54,379 nucleotides of DNA, taken from Prevotellaceae bacterium (GTDB lineage: Bacteria; Bacteroidota; Bacteroidia; Bacteroidales; Bacteroidaceae). The stretch's first letter is position 1. Each line of letters begins with the position of its first letter. The position numbers and the translations under genes are program-made. The stretch covers positions 1 through 54,379 of the forward strand of contig JAQXXT010000070.1 of the NCBI GenBank assembly GCA_029226205.1, written 5' to 3'. The notes under the pieces are model-generated. The model was not told the DNA's origin. It ran no database searches and saw nothing but the letters and a program-made list of their open reading frames with translations. Positions 46,598-54,379 of the stretch are shown piece by piece.

Positions 46598-47404
46598 ATG
46601 AAGCTGAGAAAAAGTAGATTTCTGTTAGGTTTTTCTGCCATAGTTCTTGTCCTCTTCCTCTTGAGGCTGATCTTTCCGTCGCTGGCAAAGCCGCGTATGA
46701 AGGCGGCGAAGCATAGTGAGCCCAAGACGGAGATGAAGACGCTTGCCACGGATGAGCTCATCGTCGATTCCGATGTCCTTGATCCGAACAAGAGCCATGA
46801 GCAATCCATTTTCTATAATGCTGACGGCACGCTGGCGAAGCGCCGCATCTTCAGCGTGCCGAATTTCGGAAATACGTTTCCCGATCAGAATGACGTACAG
46901 CTCTCTGCTGCCGGCCAGTGGGGCGTGACGCCTGTGGCCGATCGTGCCGAGGCAGCGCGCAACACGAAGCAGCTGGTCTATGTCGGCAGCAATCCCTATT
47001 TCTATGTGGAGAATCTGAAGTCTAGTATTCCTTATCTTGTGCCGCGTGCCTCTATTCTCCTTCAGGATATCGGTCGTGCCTATTTCGACAGTCTGCAGTG
47101 TAAGGGTATTCCCCTTCATAAACTCATCATTACGAGTATTCTTCGTAGTAAGGAAGACGTGTCAAAGCTTCGCAGTCATAACCATAATGCCACACAGAAC
47201 AGTTGTCACATGTATGGCACTACCTTCGATCTCAGTTATAACCGTTATAAGACAGTGGAGGCTCCCGGCGAACACCGTCGCGTGGTGCGCAACGATACGC
47301 TGAAATGGGCGCTCAGTGAGGTCCTTCGTGATTTCCGTGAGCATAACCGCTGCTATATCAAATATGAAGTCAACCAAGGGTGCTTTCATATCACGGTAAA
47401 ATAA
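46598..47404 (+). CDS. DUF5715-type envelope protein, M15 peptidase-like
   Basis: A 268-aa protein with one N-terminal membrane anchor or signal (FLLGFSAIVLVLFLLRLIF, residues 8-26) and a periplasmic domain. The segment NSCHMYGTTFDLSYNRY resembles the SxHxxGxAxD zinc motif of M15 D-alanyl-D-alanine carboxypeptidases, and the closing CFHITVK could give the third His. A cell-wall hydrolase or carboxypeptidase role is therefore plausible but inferred. Start chosen at MKLRKSRF because the -7 box lies between it and the longer alternative. It is followed at once by a family C element. Confidence 0.8.
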   Translation: MKLRKSRFLLGFSAIVLVLFLLRLIFPSLAKPRMKAAKHSEPKTEMKTLATDELIVDSDVLDPNKSHEQSIFYNADGTLAKRRIFSVPNFGNTFPDQNDVQLSAAGQWGVTPVADRAEAARNTKQLVYVGSNPYFYVENLKSSIPYLVPRASILLQDIGRAYFDSLQCKGIPLHKLIITSILRSKEDVSKLRSHNHNATQNSCHMYGTTFDLSYNRYKTVEAPGEHRRVVRNDTLKWALSEVLRDFREHNRCYIKYEVNQGCFHITVK

Positions 47405-47457
47405 AAGCCTCAAGCCTCACCCCCGACCCCTCTCCAAAGGGAGAGGGGAGTGAAATG
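47405..47457 (+). repeat. Repeat family C, directly after the DUF5715 gene stop
   Basis: Starts at the base after TAA: AAGCCTCAAGCCTCACCCCC, then the hairpin CCCCTCTCC-AAAG-GGAGAGGGG and AGTGAAATG. Same element, same position relative to a stop codon, as at 33725-33787. Confidence 0.85.
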
Positions 47458-47473
47458 CGAGACACGCCATGAA

Positions 47474-47512
47474 AAATCCCCGTCTGTCAGTGGCAGGCGG
47501 GGATTTAATTTT
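47474..47512. terminator. Bidirectional terminator between DUF5715 gene and glyA
   Basis: A 13-bp stem with one wobble (AAATCCCCGTCTG with CAGGCGGGGATTT) around a 7-nt loop. It has T-rich sequence to the right and an A-run to the left, so it can end both convergent transcripts. Confidence 0.85.
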
Positions 47513-47532
47513 AATAATCCGTCATTCCGACG

Positions 47533-47560
47533 GCGGGCCGCCACAAGGGACGGCCCCTGC
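47533..47560 (-). repeat. Divergent copy of repeat family A
   Basis: On the minus strand it reads GCAGGGGCCGTCCCTTGTGG followed by CGGCCCGC: the CTTGTGG centre is kept, but the arms differ from the consensus while still able to pair. It lies 7 bases after the glyA stop. Confidence 0.6.
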
Positions 47561-47566
47561 AAATCC

Positions 47567-48847
47567 TTAATATGCGAAGAGAGGATACTTCTTCATCGTT
47601 TCGTTGACCTTCTCCTTGACACGCTTGATGACCTGGTCGTTCTCAGGATCCTTCAGAACCTCGTCGATGAGATCAGCGATGAGGTGCATCATGTCCTCCT
47701 TGGCGCCACGTGTCGTCATGGCAGCGGTACCGAGACGGATACCGGAAGTCTGGAAAGCACTGCGCTCGTCATACGGCACCTTATTCTTATTAACGGTGAT
47801 GTCAGCGGCAACGAGGGCACTCTCAGCAACCTTACCTGTCAGATCAGGATATTTCTGACGCAGATCGAGGAGCATGGAATGGTTATCCGTACCACCGGAG
47901 ACGATGCCGAAGCCATGATCGATAAGATCCTGTGCCAGTACGGCAGCGTTCTTCTTCACCTGTGTGGCATAGTCTTTCCAAGACGGCAGGAGGTTCTCGC
48001 CGAAGCCGACAGCCTTGGCGGCGATGACATGCTCGAGCGGGCCACCCTGGTTACCCGGGAAGACAGCGGAGTTGAGGAGCTGGCTCATCTTCTTGACAAC
48101 GCCTTTCTTCGTGGTCAGACCCCACGGGTTGTCAAAGTCCTTACCCATCATGATAACGCCGCCACGGGGACCACGTAGCGTCTTATGCGTCGTTGTCGTG
48201 ACGATATGCGCATATTTCACGGGGTTCTTCAGCAGACCGGCAGCAATGAGACCGGCGGGGTGAGCCATATCGATCATGAGGAGAGCACCGACCTCGTCAG
48301 CGATCTTACGCATGCGCTCGTAGTCCCACTCACGGCTGTAGGCAGAGCCACCACCGATGATCAGTTTCGGCTTGTTCTCCAGAGCCAGACGCTCCATCTC
48401 ATCATAGTCAACACGGCCCGTCTCACGGTTCAGCGTGTAGCCGACATGGTGATAAAGGATACCGGAAGTGTTGACACTGCTGCCATGGGAAAGATGACCG
48501 CCCTGGTCGAGGTCGAGGCCCATGAATGTGTCGCCGGGTTTAAGGACAGCGAGAAGGACAGCCTGGTTAGCCTGGGCGCCGGAGTGAGGCTGTACGTTAG
48601 CCCATTCAGCGCCGAAGAGTTTCTTCACGCGTTCGATGGCAATCGTCTCCACCTGATCCACGACATAGCAGCCACCGTAGTAGCGCTTGCCGGGCAGGCC
48701 CTCGGCGTATTTGTTGGTCAGATAACTGCCCATGGCTTCCATGACCTCGTCGCTGACGAAGTTCTCGGAAGCGATGAGTTCCATACCACGCAGCTGGCGC
48801 TGGTGCTCCTGTTCAATCAGGTCGAAAATCTCTTGATCTCTTCTCAT
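47567..48847 (-). CDS. glyA: Serine hydroxymethyltransferase
   Basis: PLP enzyme interconverting serine and glycine and charging tetrahydrofolate with one-carbon units for purine and thymidylate synthesis. The PLP lysine is Lys222 in [16 protein letters not shown]. Substrate blocks [19 protein letters not shown] and [12 protein letters not shown] are intact. Length 426 aa. It lies 3 bases after pyrI, so it is the last gene of pyrB-pyrI-glyA. Confidence 0.97.
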   Translation of the reverse strand: MRRDQEIFDLIEQEHQRQLRGMELIASENFVSDEVMEAMGSYLTNKYAEGLPGKRYYGGCYVVDQVETIAIERVKKLFGAEWANVQPHSGAQANQAVLLAVLKPGDTFMGLDLDQGGHLSHGSSVNTSGILYHHVGYTLNRETGRVDYDEMERLALENKPKLIIGGGSAYSREWDYERMRKIADEVGALLMIDMAHPAGLIAAGLLKNPVKYAHIVTTTTHKTLRGPRGGVIMMGKDFDNPWGLTTKKGVVKKMSQLLNSAVFPGNQGGPLEHVIAAKAVGFGENLLPSWKDYATQVKKNAAVLAQDLIDHGFGIVSGGTDNHSMLLDLRQKYPDLTGKVAESALVAADITVNKNKVPYDERSAFQTSGIRLGTAAMTTRGAKEDMMHLIADLIDEVLKDPENDQVIKRVKEKVNETMKKYPLFAY

Positions 48848-48850
48848 AAT

Positions 48851-49306
48851 TTATACTAGTTCAACGTTATTGATATTCTGTTCCTTGTCGCAGTAATGGC
48901 AGCGGAGGATGCCGTGCTCCTTATCCTGGATCGTGAACCACGTCTCCATAGGCTCGTTGTTGCAGATACATTTCGGGTTGTTGCATTTCACGATGCCCCG
49001 GAGCTCGTCGGGAGTCTCGACGAGCTTCTTCTCCACTACCTCATAGTTCTTGATGATGTTCAATACGATCTTCGGAGCCACGACACTAAGGCGGTTGACT
49101 TCCTCATCGGTGAAGAACTTATTGGATACTTTGATGATTCCCTTGCGGCCGATCTTCTTCGAAGGCAGGTTATAGCCGATCGTCACGGGGTTCTTCTCAT
49201 CCTGCAGGTGCAGAAGATTCACAACCTGGAAAGTCTTCTCAGCCGGGATATGATCGATGACAGTGCCGTTCTCAATGGCACTGACGAGTAATTCTTTTCT
49301 TGCCAT
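48851..49306 (-). CDS. pyrI: Aspartate carbamoyltransferase regulatory chain
   Basis: Non-catalytic subunit that binds effector nucleotides and the catalytic trimers. N-terminal allosteric domain (VSAIENGTVIDHIPAEKTFQ) and C-terminal zinc domain with four Cys (CNNPKC, then CHYC) are both present. 151 aa, standard. Feedback control of pyrimidine synthesis is therefore expected. It follows pyrB by 31 bases, filled by a family D tract. Confidence 0.96.
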   Translation of the reverse strand: MARKELLVSAIENGTVIDHIPAEKTFQVVNLLHLQDEKNPVTIGYNLPSKKIGRKGIIKVSNKFFTDEEVNRLSVVAPKIVLNIIKNYEVVEKKLVETPDELRGIVKCNNPKCICNNEPMETWFTIQDKEHGILRCHYCDKEQNINNVELV

Positions 49307-49310
49307 TTTA

Positions 49311-49337
49311 CCTTATTACTTTTTTACTTTTTTACTT
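49311..49337 (-). repeat. Repeat family D: AGTAAAA tract after the pyrB stop
   Basis: In pyrB sense, the TAA is followed directly by AAGTAAAAAAGTAAAAAAGT, the same kind of tract as after atpG at 14839-14867. It forms the pyrB-pyrI intergenic gap. Confidence 0.6.
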
Positions 49338-50285
49338 TTACTCGATGATCGTCTTGTCGTTGCGGATATCATCTAGCGTATAGCCGAGGCAGTAGGCGAA
49401 GATAGCCTCACGGGCGAAGAGACCGTTCTTTGCCTGCTGGATATAGTAGGCATGCGGATCCTCATCGACATCGTAGGCGATCTCGTTGACACGCGGCAGC
49501 GGATGCATGATCTTCATGTTCGGCTTGGCGTTGCGCAGCATGTCACGCGTCAGACGGTAGACATTCTTCACACGCTCATATTCCATGAGGTCACTGAAAC
49601 GCTCTTTCTGTACACGAGTCATATAAAGGATGTCAGCATCGGCGATGACGTTGGCATCGAATTTCGTATGTTCCTTGAAGTTGATGTTGTGCTCTTTACA
49701 GTATAGCTTATATTCCTGAGGCATAGCCAGCTCCTTCGGCGCGATAAAGTGGAATGTCGGATTGAAATGGCGCATGGCCATGATCAGGGAATGGACGGTA
49801 CGACCGTATTTGAGGTCACCGACGAGATAGATATTCAAGTTCTCCAGCGTGCCCTGTGTCTTCTGGATAGAATAGAGGTCAAGGAGACACTGAGAAGGGT
49901 GCATGTGAGCGCCGTCGCCGGCATTGACGATAGGCACGGGAGCCACCTCAGAGGCATAGAGGGCCGCACCTTCTATATAATGCCGCATGGCGATGATGTC
50001 GGCATAGTTGCTGACCATGAGGATGGTGTCTTTGAGTGTCTCACCTTTCGTCGTACTTGACGTCTTGGCATCGGAGAAACCGATGACACGTGCGCCGAGA
50101 CGGTTGGCAGCGGTTTGAAAACTAAGTTGTGTACGCGTAGAAGGTTCAAAGAAAAGGGTTGCTACGACCTTTCCTTTCAACAGTTCCCGGTTGGGATGTT
50201 TTTCGAACTCCCGGGCCATCTCCAATAGGTAGAGCAGCTGCTCTTTGGAGAGGTCGGCAATCGTTACAAAGTTATGCTTTTCCAT
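49338..50285 (-). CDS. pyrB: Aspartate carbamoyltransferase catalytic chain
   Basis: Commits carbamoyl phosphate and aspartate to pyrimidine synthesis. The carbamoyl-phosphate motif [20 protein letters not shown] and [11 protein letters not shown] are intact; the C-terminal [13 protein letters not shown] loop binds aspartate. 315 aa. First gene of pyrB-pyrI-glyA, divergent from the penicillin-binding protein gene, with a -7 box at 50318-50325. Confidence 0.97.
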   Translation of the reverse strand: MEKHNFVTIADLSKEQLLYLLEMAREFEKHPNRELLKGKVVATLFFEPSTRTQLSFQTAANRLGARVIGFSDAKTSSTTKGETLKDTILMVSNYADIIAMRHYIEGAALYASEVAPVPIVNAGDGAHMHPSQCLLDLYSIQKTQGTLENLNIYLVGDLKYGRTVHSLIMAMRHFNPTFHFIAPKELAMPQEYKLYCKEHNINFKEHTKFDANVIADADILYMTRVQKERFSDLMEYERVKNVYRLTRDMLRNAKPNMKIMHPLPRVNEIAYDVDEDPHAYYIQQAKNGLFAREAIFAYCLGYTLDDIRNDKTIIE

Positions 50286-50317
50286 TTATATCTTGGTGAT
50301 TGTTCCGAATTCGAGTC

Positions 50318-50325
50318 CAAAGTTA
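50318..50325 (-). promoter_or_regulatory. pyrB -7 box
   Basis: Minus strand TAACTTTG, 32 bases before the pyrB start. No clear -33. Confidence 0.5.
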
Positions 50326-50347
50326 CATAATATTTTTGACTTATGGC

Positions 50348-50377
50348 TTGGTTTTCGAAAAAATTATCGTATTTTTG
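50348..50377 (+). promoter_or_regulatory. Promoter of the penicillin-binding protein gene
   Basis: TTG at 50348-50350 and TATTTTTG at 50370-50377, 19 bp apart. Start about 18 bases before the ATG at 50402. It supports the shorter start of the gene. Confidence 0.65.
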
Positions 50378-50401
50378 CACGATAAAGAAGAAAACGAAGT
50401 A

Positions 50402-52720
50402 ATGAGACGTAAGTTTATACACTTTCTCTGGGCAGCGATGGCCACCGTTTTCGGTGTTTCCCTCCTTGCCTTTGTGGCTATCTGGTTCGGTTGGATCGGA
50501 TACATGCCCGATATAGAAGATCTGCAGAATCCTATCAACCGCTTTGCCTCGCAGGTGTATTCCTCCGATGGTAAAGTGATGGGAACATGGAATATGAATA
50601 AGGAGAACCGTATTGTCATTCCTTATTCAAAGATGTCACCTTATCTCGTCAAGGCTCTTGTGGCGACGGAGGACGAGCGTTTCTACGAACATTCGGGTAT
50701 AGACTTCAAGGCCCTCACGCGTGCTATCATCAAGCGTGGCTTCCTCGGTCAGGCCAATGCCGGAGGTGGCTCTACCATCACGCAGCAGCTTGCCAAGCAG
50801 GTATGGTCGAACCAGCATCCCGCACAGACGACGATGGAACGCTTGCTGCAGAAACCCATCGAATGGGTGATAGCTATTAAACTTGAGCGTTACTATACGA
50901 AAGAGGAGATCATTGCCCTCTATCTCAACTATTTTGACTTCCTGCATAATGCTGTCGGTATCAAGCGTGCCGCCAATACCTATTTTAATAAGGAGCCGAA
51001 GGATCTGAATCTCGTGGAGAGTGCTACTCTCATCGGACTTTGTAAGAATCCATCTTATTTCAACCCCGTTCGCTATCCCGAACGCTCCCGTGAGCGTCGT
51101 AATGTCGTACTCGGTCAGATGGTGAAGGCCGGTTATCTCTCTCCGGCGGAATATGCGGAGTATAGCAGTGAGCCGCTGACGCTCAACTTCCACCGCATCG
51201 ACCATAAGGATGGCACTGCTGTTTATTTCCGTGAGTTCCTCCGTCAGTATATGATGGCGAAACGTCCCGACCGCAGCGATTATCCTTTGTGGAACCAGAG
51301 CCAGTATGTCATCGACTCTATCGCCTGGGCTACTGATCCCCTCTGCGGCTGGTGTAACAAGAACTTCAAGAAAGACGGTACACCTTATAATGTATATACC
51401 GACGGTCTGAAGGTCTTCACTACGATTGACTCCCGTATGCAACGCTATGCTGAAGAGGCCGTCTACCAGCAGATAGCCAATTTCCTGCAGCCTGCTTTCA
51501 ATGCCGAGAATCGCAATAAGGCCAATGCGCCTTTCTCGGGTAAGCTCACGGCTACTCAGGTTCATCAGATCCTTGGACGTTCTGTTGAACAGAGTGAGCG
51601 TTACCGCAATATGCGGGCAGCGGGATACAGCTATGAGGAGATCCACAAGGCCTTCCATACGCCTACGGATATGACGGTCTTCTCCTATCATGGCGATCTC
51701 GATACGGTGATGACGCCTATCGACTCCATTAAATATTATAAGAAATTCCTGCGTGCCGGTTTCATGTCCATGGATCCGAAGACGGGAGCCGTGAAGGCGT
51801 ATGTCGGTGGTATTGACTATGCCCATTTCATGTATGACATGGTTACCGCTGGCCGCCGTCAGGTAGGTTCTACCATTAAGCCGTTCCTTTACTCACTGGC
51901 TATGGAGAATGGTTTCTCGCCGTGTGATCTGGCGCCGAACCGTCAGCAGACCTATATCGTGGCCGGAGAGCGCTGGACGCCGCGCAATGCCAGCCATGCC
52001 CGTTACGGACAGATGGTGACGTTGAAATGGGGTCTTGCACAGTCGAACAACTGGATCTCAGCCTATCTGATGAGTAAGCTCAATCCCCAGCAGTTCGTCC
52101 AGCTCTTACATGACTATGGCATCAACAATCCTGATATCCACGCGTCGATGGCCCTCTGTCTCGGCCCTTGTGAGGTCAGTGTGGCAGAGATGGTCAGTGC
52201 CTATACCACGTTCGCCAATCACGGCATCCGCTGTGCGCCGCTCTTCGTAACGCGCATTGAGGATAACGAGGGCAATGTCATCGCTCGTTTCCAGCCGCGC
52301 ATGAATGAGGTGATCTCCGCTGACTGCGCCAACAAGATGCTCGTTCTCTTGCAGGGCGTCGTCGACGGCGGTACGGCAGGCCGTCTGCGTTACAACTATC
52401 ATTTCACGGGACAGATTGGCGCAAAGACCGGTACGACGAACAACAACTCCGATGGTTGGTTCATGGGCTTCACGCCGCAGCTCGTCAGTGGTTGTTGGGT
52501 AGGCGGTGAGGACCGTGACATCCATTTCGACTCGATGAAGATGGGCCAGGGAGCTACGATGGCACTGCCTATTTGGGCGATCTTTATGAAGAAGGTCTAT
52601 GCCGATCCGTCGCTGCCTTATAGTGAAAAGGCGACATTCGGCTTGCCTGCGGAATATAATCCTTGTCTGAAGGAGGACAGTCAGATGGATGCGAATGGTA
52701 TTGATGAAGTCTTTGAATAG
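50402..52720 (+). CDS. Class A penicillin-binding protein (PBP1A type)
   Basis: Bifunctional peptidoglycan synthase anchored in the inner membrane. One N-terminal membrane helix (FLWAAMATVFGVSLLAFVAI). Glycosyltransferase domain (GT51) with catalytic Glu90 in ATEDERFYEHSGID and GGSTITQQLAKQ. Transpeptidase domain with the S490-T-I-K493 active site, the SNNW (SxN) motif and K675-T-G-T. 772 aa, usual for the class. A longer frame starting at 50300 passes through the promoter, so I start at 50402. Its 3' end overlaps the TPM gene by 32 bases. Confidence 0.95.
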   Translation: MRRKFIHFLWAAMATVFGVSLLAFVAIWFGWIGYMPDIEDLQNPINRFASQVYSSDGKVMGTWNMNKENRIVIPYSKMSPYLVKALVATEDERFYEHSGIDFKALTRAIIKRGFLGQANAGGGSTITQQLAKQVWSNQHPAQTTMERLLQKPIEWVIAIKLERYYTKEEIIALYLNYFDFLHNAVGIKRAANTYFNKEPKDLNLVESATLIGLCKNPSYFNPVRYPERSRERRNVVLGQMVKAGYLSPAEYAEYSSEPLTLNFHRIDHKDGTAVYFREFLRQYMMAKRPDRSDYPLWNQSQYVIDSIAWATDPLCGWCNKNFKKDGTPYNVYTDGLKVFTTIDSRMQRYAEEAVYQQIANFLQPAFNAENRNKANAPFSGKLTATQVHQILGRSVEQSERYRNMRAAGYSYEEIHKAFHTPTDMTVFSYHGDLDTVMTPIDSIKYYKKFLRAGFMSMDPKTGAVKAYVGGIDYAHFMYDMVTAGRRQVGSTIKPFLYSLAMENGFSPCDLAPNRQQTYIVAGERWTPRNASHARYGQMVTLKWGLAQSNNWISAYLMSKLNPQQFVQLLHDYGINNPDIHASMALCLGPCEVSVAEMVSAYTTFANHGIRCAPLFVTRIEDNEGNVIARFQPRMNEVISADCANKMLVLLQGVVDGGTAGRLRYNYHFTGQIGAKTGTTNNNSDGWFMGFTPQLVSGCWVGGEDRDIHFDSMKMGQGATMALPIWAIFMKKVYADPSLPYSEKATFGLPAEYNPCLKEDSQMDANGIDEVFE

Positions 52721-53543
52721 AACGATGGTCAGCCGGCACGGGGACAGCATGCTGCTCCTTGCTTTTCTGCTGCTCTTCCTCACTTCCGCCGTACAGGCGA
52801 AGGTGTGGACGGCAGAAGATGTGCCTATTGCTTATCTCCAGGACCGTACACAGTATCTCACGGATCCTGATGAACTTGTTTCTGATGAGGCCCGTGACTC
52901 CGCGAATTACTGGCTTGGAAGGATAGAGAAGGAGACGGGCGTGCAGCCGCTGTTCATCGTAGCTTCTGCCGTAAGGAATGGTGATGCCTTCCGCATGGCT
53001 GAGGATGTCGGTAATAAATATGGCGTTGGCACGAAGAAGGAGCGTAGTGGCCTCGTCGTTGTCATCGCTGTTGAAGATCATCAGTATTTTATTGCACCGG
53101 GAAAAGGTGTCGAGGGCGTGCTGACGGACGTGGAGTGTGGCCGTATCGGCCGTAGCTGTATCCGTGACAACATGCGCAATGACGATCTCGACGCTGCCGT
53201 TGTCAGCACCACGAAGGCGCTCTATTATAAGTTGAAAGGAAATAACGCGCAGTTTGAGCATGTCGTACAGACGGGAGAGGGCGCGGACGATGATATCCCT
53301 ACGTGGGAGATCTTTTTGCTCATTCTCCTTATCTTTGGTCCGTTGCTCGGTTATGCCTGGTGGAAGTCGCGCCACGGCGGAATGGGCGGCGGCAGAGGCG
53401 GACGAAATCATCGCGGTGACGGCGGCATGCCACTGTTTATCTTCTTTGGAGGCGGCGGAGGATCAGATGTCTCCGACATTGATACCGGCGGCTCCTTCGG
53501 CGGTGGTTCCTTCGGTGGCGGTGGCGCCGGTGGAGGATGGTAA
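52689..53543 (+). CDS. TPM-domain membrane protein
   Basis: A 284-aa protein with a signal peptide (LLLAFLLLFLTSAVQA, cleavage about residue 37), a TPM domain (TDPDELVSDEARDSANYWLG; SGLVVVIAVEDHQYFIAPGK; MRNDDLDAAVV), one membrane helix (WEIFLLILLIFGPLLGYAWW) and a Gly/Ser-rich C-terminus typical of the family. TPM proteins are linked to envelope protein quality or photosystem repair, and usually sit beside lemA, as here. ATGs at 52689, 52704 and 52725 are possible. An AGGAGG twelve bases before 52689 favours the first, which lies inside the preceding gene. Confidence 0.9.
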   Translation: MRMVLMKSLNRTMVSRHGDSMLLLAFLLLFLTSAVQAKVWTAEDVPIAYLQDRTQYLTDPDELVSDEARDSANYWLGRIEKETGVQPLFIVASAVRNGDAFRMAEDVGNKYGVGTKKERSGLVVVIAVEDHQYFIAPGKGVEGVLTDVECGRIGRSCIRDNMRNDDLDAAVVSTTKALYYKLKGNNAQFEHVVQTGEGADDDIPTWEIFLLILLIFGPLLGYAWWKSRHGGMGGGRGGRNHRGDGGMPLFIFFGGGGGSDVSDIDTGGSFGGGSFGGGGAGGGW

Positions 53544-53554
53544 TCCATCTGCCT

Positions 53555-53663
53555 CCGTAGGGGCACCCCTTGTGGGCGCCCTAATTGTCACGATTCCCGT
53601 TTAGGACGGTCACAAGGGCCGCACCCTACGGTGAAACGGACGGCCACAAGGGCCGCACCCTAC
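53555..53663. repeat. Repeat family A, three copies
   Basis: A forward variant at 53555-53584, then reverse copies at 53600-53633 and 53638-53663. In the forward variant the arms read CACCC and GGGCG around CTTGT, where the consensus has CGGCC and GGCCG. The third pair from the loop thus changed on both sides and still pairs. The copies separate the TPM gene from lemA. Confidence 0.9.
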
Positions 53664-53689
53664 AAAAGAATCAATAAAAACGAAAGAAT

Positions 53690-54274
53690 ATGAAGAACAA
53701 AGGATTATGGATTACTCTTGGCGTGATCGTTGTTATCGTGCTTTGGGGTGTGAGTGCATACAATGGTATGGTCAGTAAACAGGAGGTAGCGACGACGGCA
53801 TTGGCCAACGTACAGGCAACGTATCAGCGTCGTGCAGACCTGCTTCCGAATCTCACGAAAGTCGTCAAGGCTTATGCTAAGCATGAGAATGAGACGTTCA
53901 AGGAGGTTGCGGAGGCCCGTTCGAAAGCCTCACAGATCAAGCTCGATGCCGGTGATCTCACGCCGGAAAAGATCCGCCAGTTCCAGGAGGCGCAGGGAGA
54001 ACTCTCTGCAGCCCTTGGAAAGTTGATGGCTGTCAGCGAGAATTATCCGCAGTTGAAAGCCAGTGAGAACTTCCAGGATTTGCAGACGCAGCTTGAAGGA
54101 ACGGAGAACCGCATCAATGAGGCCCGTCAGCAGTATAATGAGGCCGTGCAGGATTATGACGTGACGATCCGTCGTATGCCGAATGTCCTCGTTGCTGGCA
54201 TGTTCGGCTTCGATAAGATGGCGAAGTTCGAAGCTGCCAATGGTGCCGAGAAAGCGCCCGATTTGGATATCTAA
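53690..54274 (+). CDS. LemA family protein
   Basis: A 194-aa inner-membrane protein: one N-terminal helix (GLWITLGVIVVIVLWGVSAY) and a long soluble helical bundle. The family block QATYQRRADLLPNLTKVVKA and the ending GMFGFDKMAKFEA are intact. Function is poorly known; neighbouring TPM proteins are its regular genomic partner. Here the order is TPM then lemA, with family A repeats between, so coupling may be weaker than usual. The gene ends 10 bases before another repeat. Confidence 0.93.
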   Translation: MKNKGLWITLGVIVVIVLWGVSAYNGMVSKQEVATTALANVQATYQRRADLLPNLTKVVKAYAKHENETFKEVAEARSKASQIKLDAGDLTPEKIRQFQEAQGELSAALGKLMAVSENYPQLKASENFQDLQTQLEGTENRINEARQQYNEAVQDYDVTIRRMPNVLVAGMFGFDKMAKFEAANGAEKAPDLDI

Positions 54275-54283
54275 TTCCTCCCT

Positions 54284-54379
54284 CCGTAGGGTGCGGCCCG
54301 GGTGGGCGTCCTAATCACCACGACGATTTATCATGGTCAGTTCCCAATGTGGGGTTAGGACGGCCACAAGGGCCGCCCC
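54284..54379. repeat. Repeat family A, inverted pair at the window edge
   Basis: A forward copy with an altered loop at 54284-54314 and a reverse copy from 54355 to the end of the window, where it is cut off. The 40 bases between contain GATTTATCATGGTCAGTTCC, which resembles a decayed family B unit. Confidence 0.8.

Overview
The window looks like chromosomal DNA of a Bacteroidales bacterium, most likely Prevotellaceae. The reasons are: promoters of the Bacteroidetes type (TTTG, about 20 bp, then TAnnTTTG) before many genes; a fused lpxC-fabZ gene; an ATP synthase operon ordered atpD-atpC-(membrane protein)-atpB-atpE-atpF-atpH-atpA-atpG with a very short epsilon subunit; gldE; separate pyrB and pyrI; and a single-chain pyruvate:ferredoxin oxidoreductase typical of anaerobes. 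No phage, plasmid, CRISPR array or rRNA was seen. Most of the window is core metabolism.

Layout. 1-1.2 kb: the end of a DUF4923-like gene, then rpsP (S16 with a long Ala/Glu/Lys tail). 1.3-1.6 kb: an isolated 36-codon peptide gene with its own promoter and terminator. 1.6-6.3 kb: a surface polysaccharide block (three glycosyltransferases on the minus strand, a Wzx-type flippase on the plus strand). 6.4-14.9 kb: pfkA followed by the complete F1Fo ATP synthase operon. 15-17.3 kb: divergent prs and nspC. 17.4-17.9 kb: four tRNA genes (Gly, Leu, Leu, Gly). 18-23.3 kb: a conserved unknown gene, ssb, gldE, an Sfp-type transferase, mtaB and a glycosyltransferase. 23.3-25.5 kb: ftsH, flanked by inverted repeats. 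25.5-28.9 kb: an Rpn-family nuclease gene, an ATP-grasp-like gene and a divergent AAA ATPase gene. 28.9-32.6 kb: nifJ. 32.6-35.3 kb: a decapitated surface-protein gene and uxaB. 35.4-39.6 kb: lpxD-lpxC/fabZ-lpxA-miaA. 39.6-46.5 kb: phoH-purC-ubiE-aroE and purM-prfA-(50-aa gene)-pyrF. 46.6-50.3 kb: a DUF5715 gene, then pyrB-pyrI-glyA. 50.4-54.3 kb: a class A penicillin-binding protein, a TPM-domain protein and LemA.

Functionally, glycolysis (pfkA), ATP synthesis, pyruvate oxidation (nifJ) and galacturonate use (uxaB) sit beside purine and pyrimidine synthesis (prs, purC, purM, pyrB, pyrI, pyrF, glyA), early lipid A synthesis and envelope assembly.

The least ordinary content lies between genes. 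Four short repeat families recur: A, a REP-like hairpin with about 16 copies, mostly in inverted pairs; B, a palindromic ATG-rich element at the aroE/purM junction; C, a hairpin element placed directly after two stop codons; and D, an AGTAAAA tract directly after two stop codons. One A pair has replaced the 5' end of a surface-protein gene, and one B arm supplies the stop codon of aroE. A separate near-perfect 22-bp hairpin ends three bases before the ftsH start codon. The best candidates for undescribed biology are the 36-residue peptide gene, the ftsH leader hairpin and the repeat families placed at stop codons.
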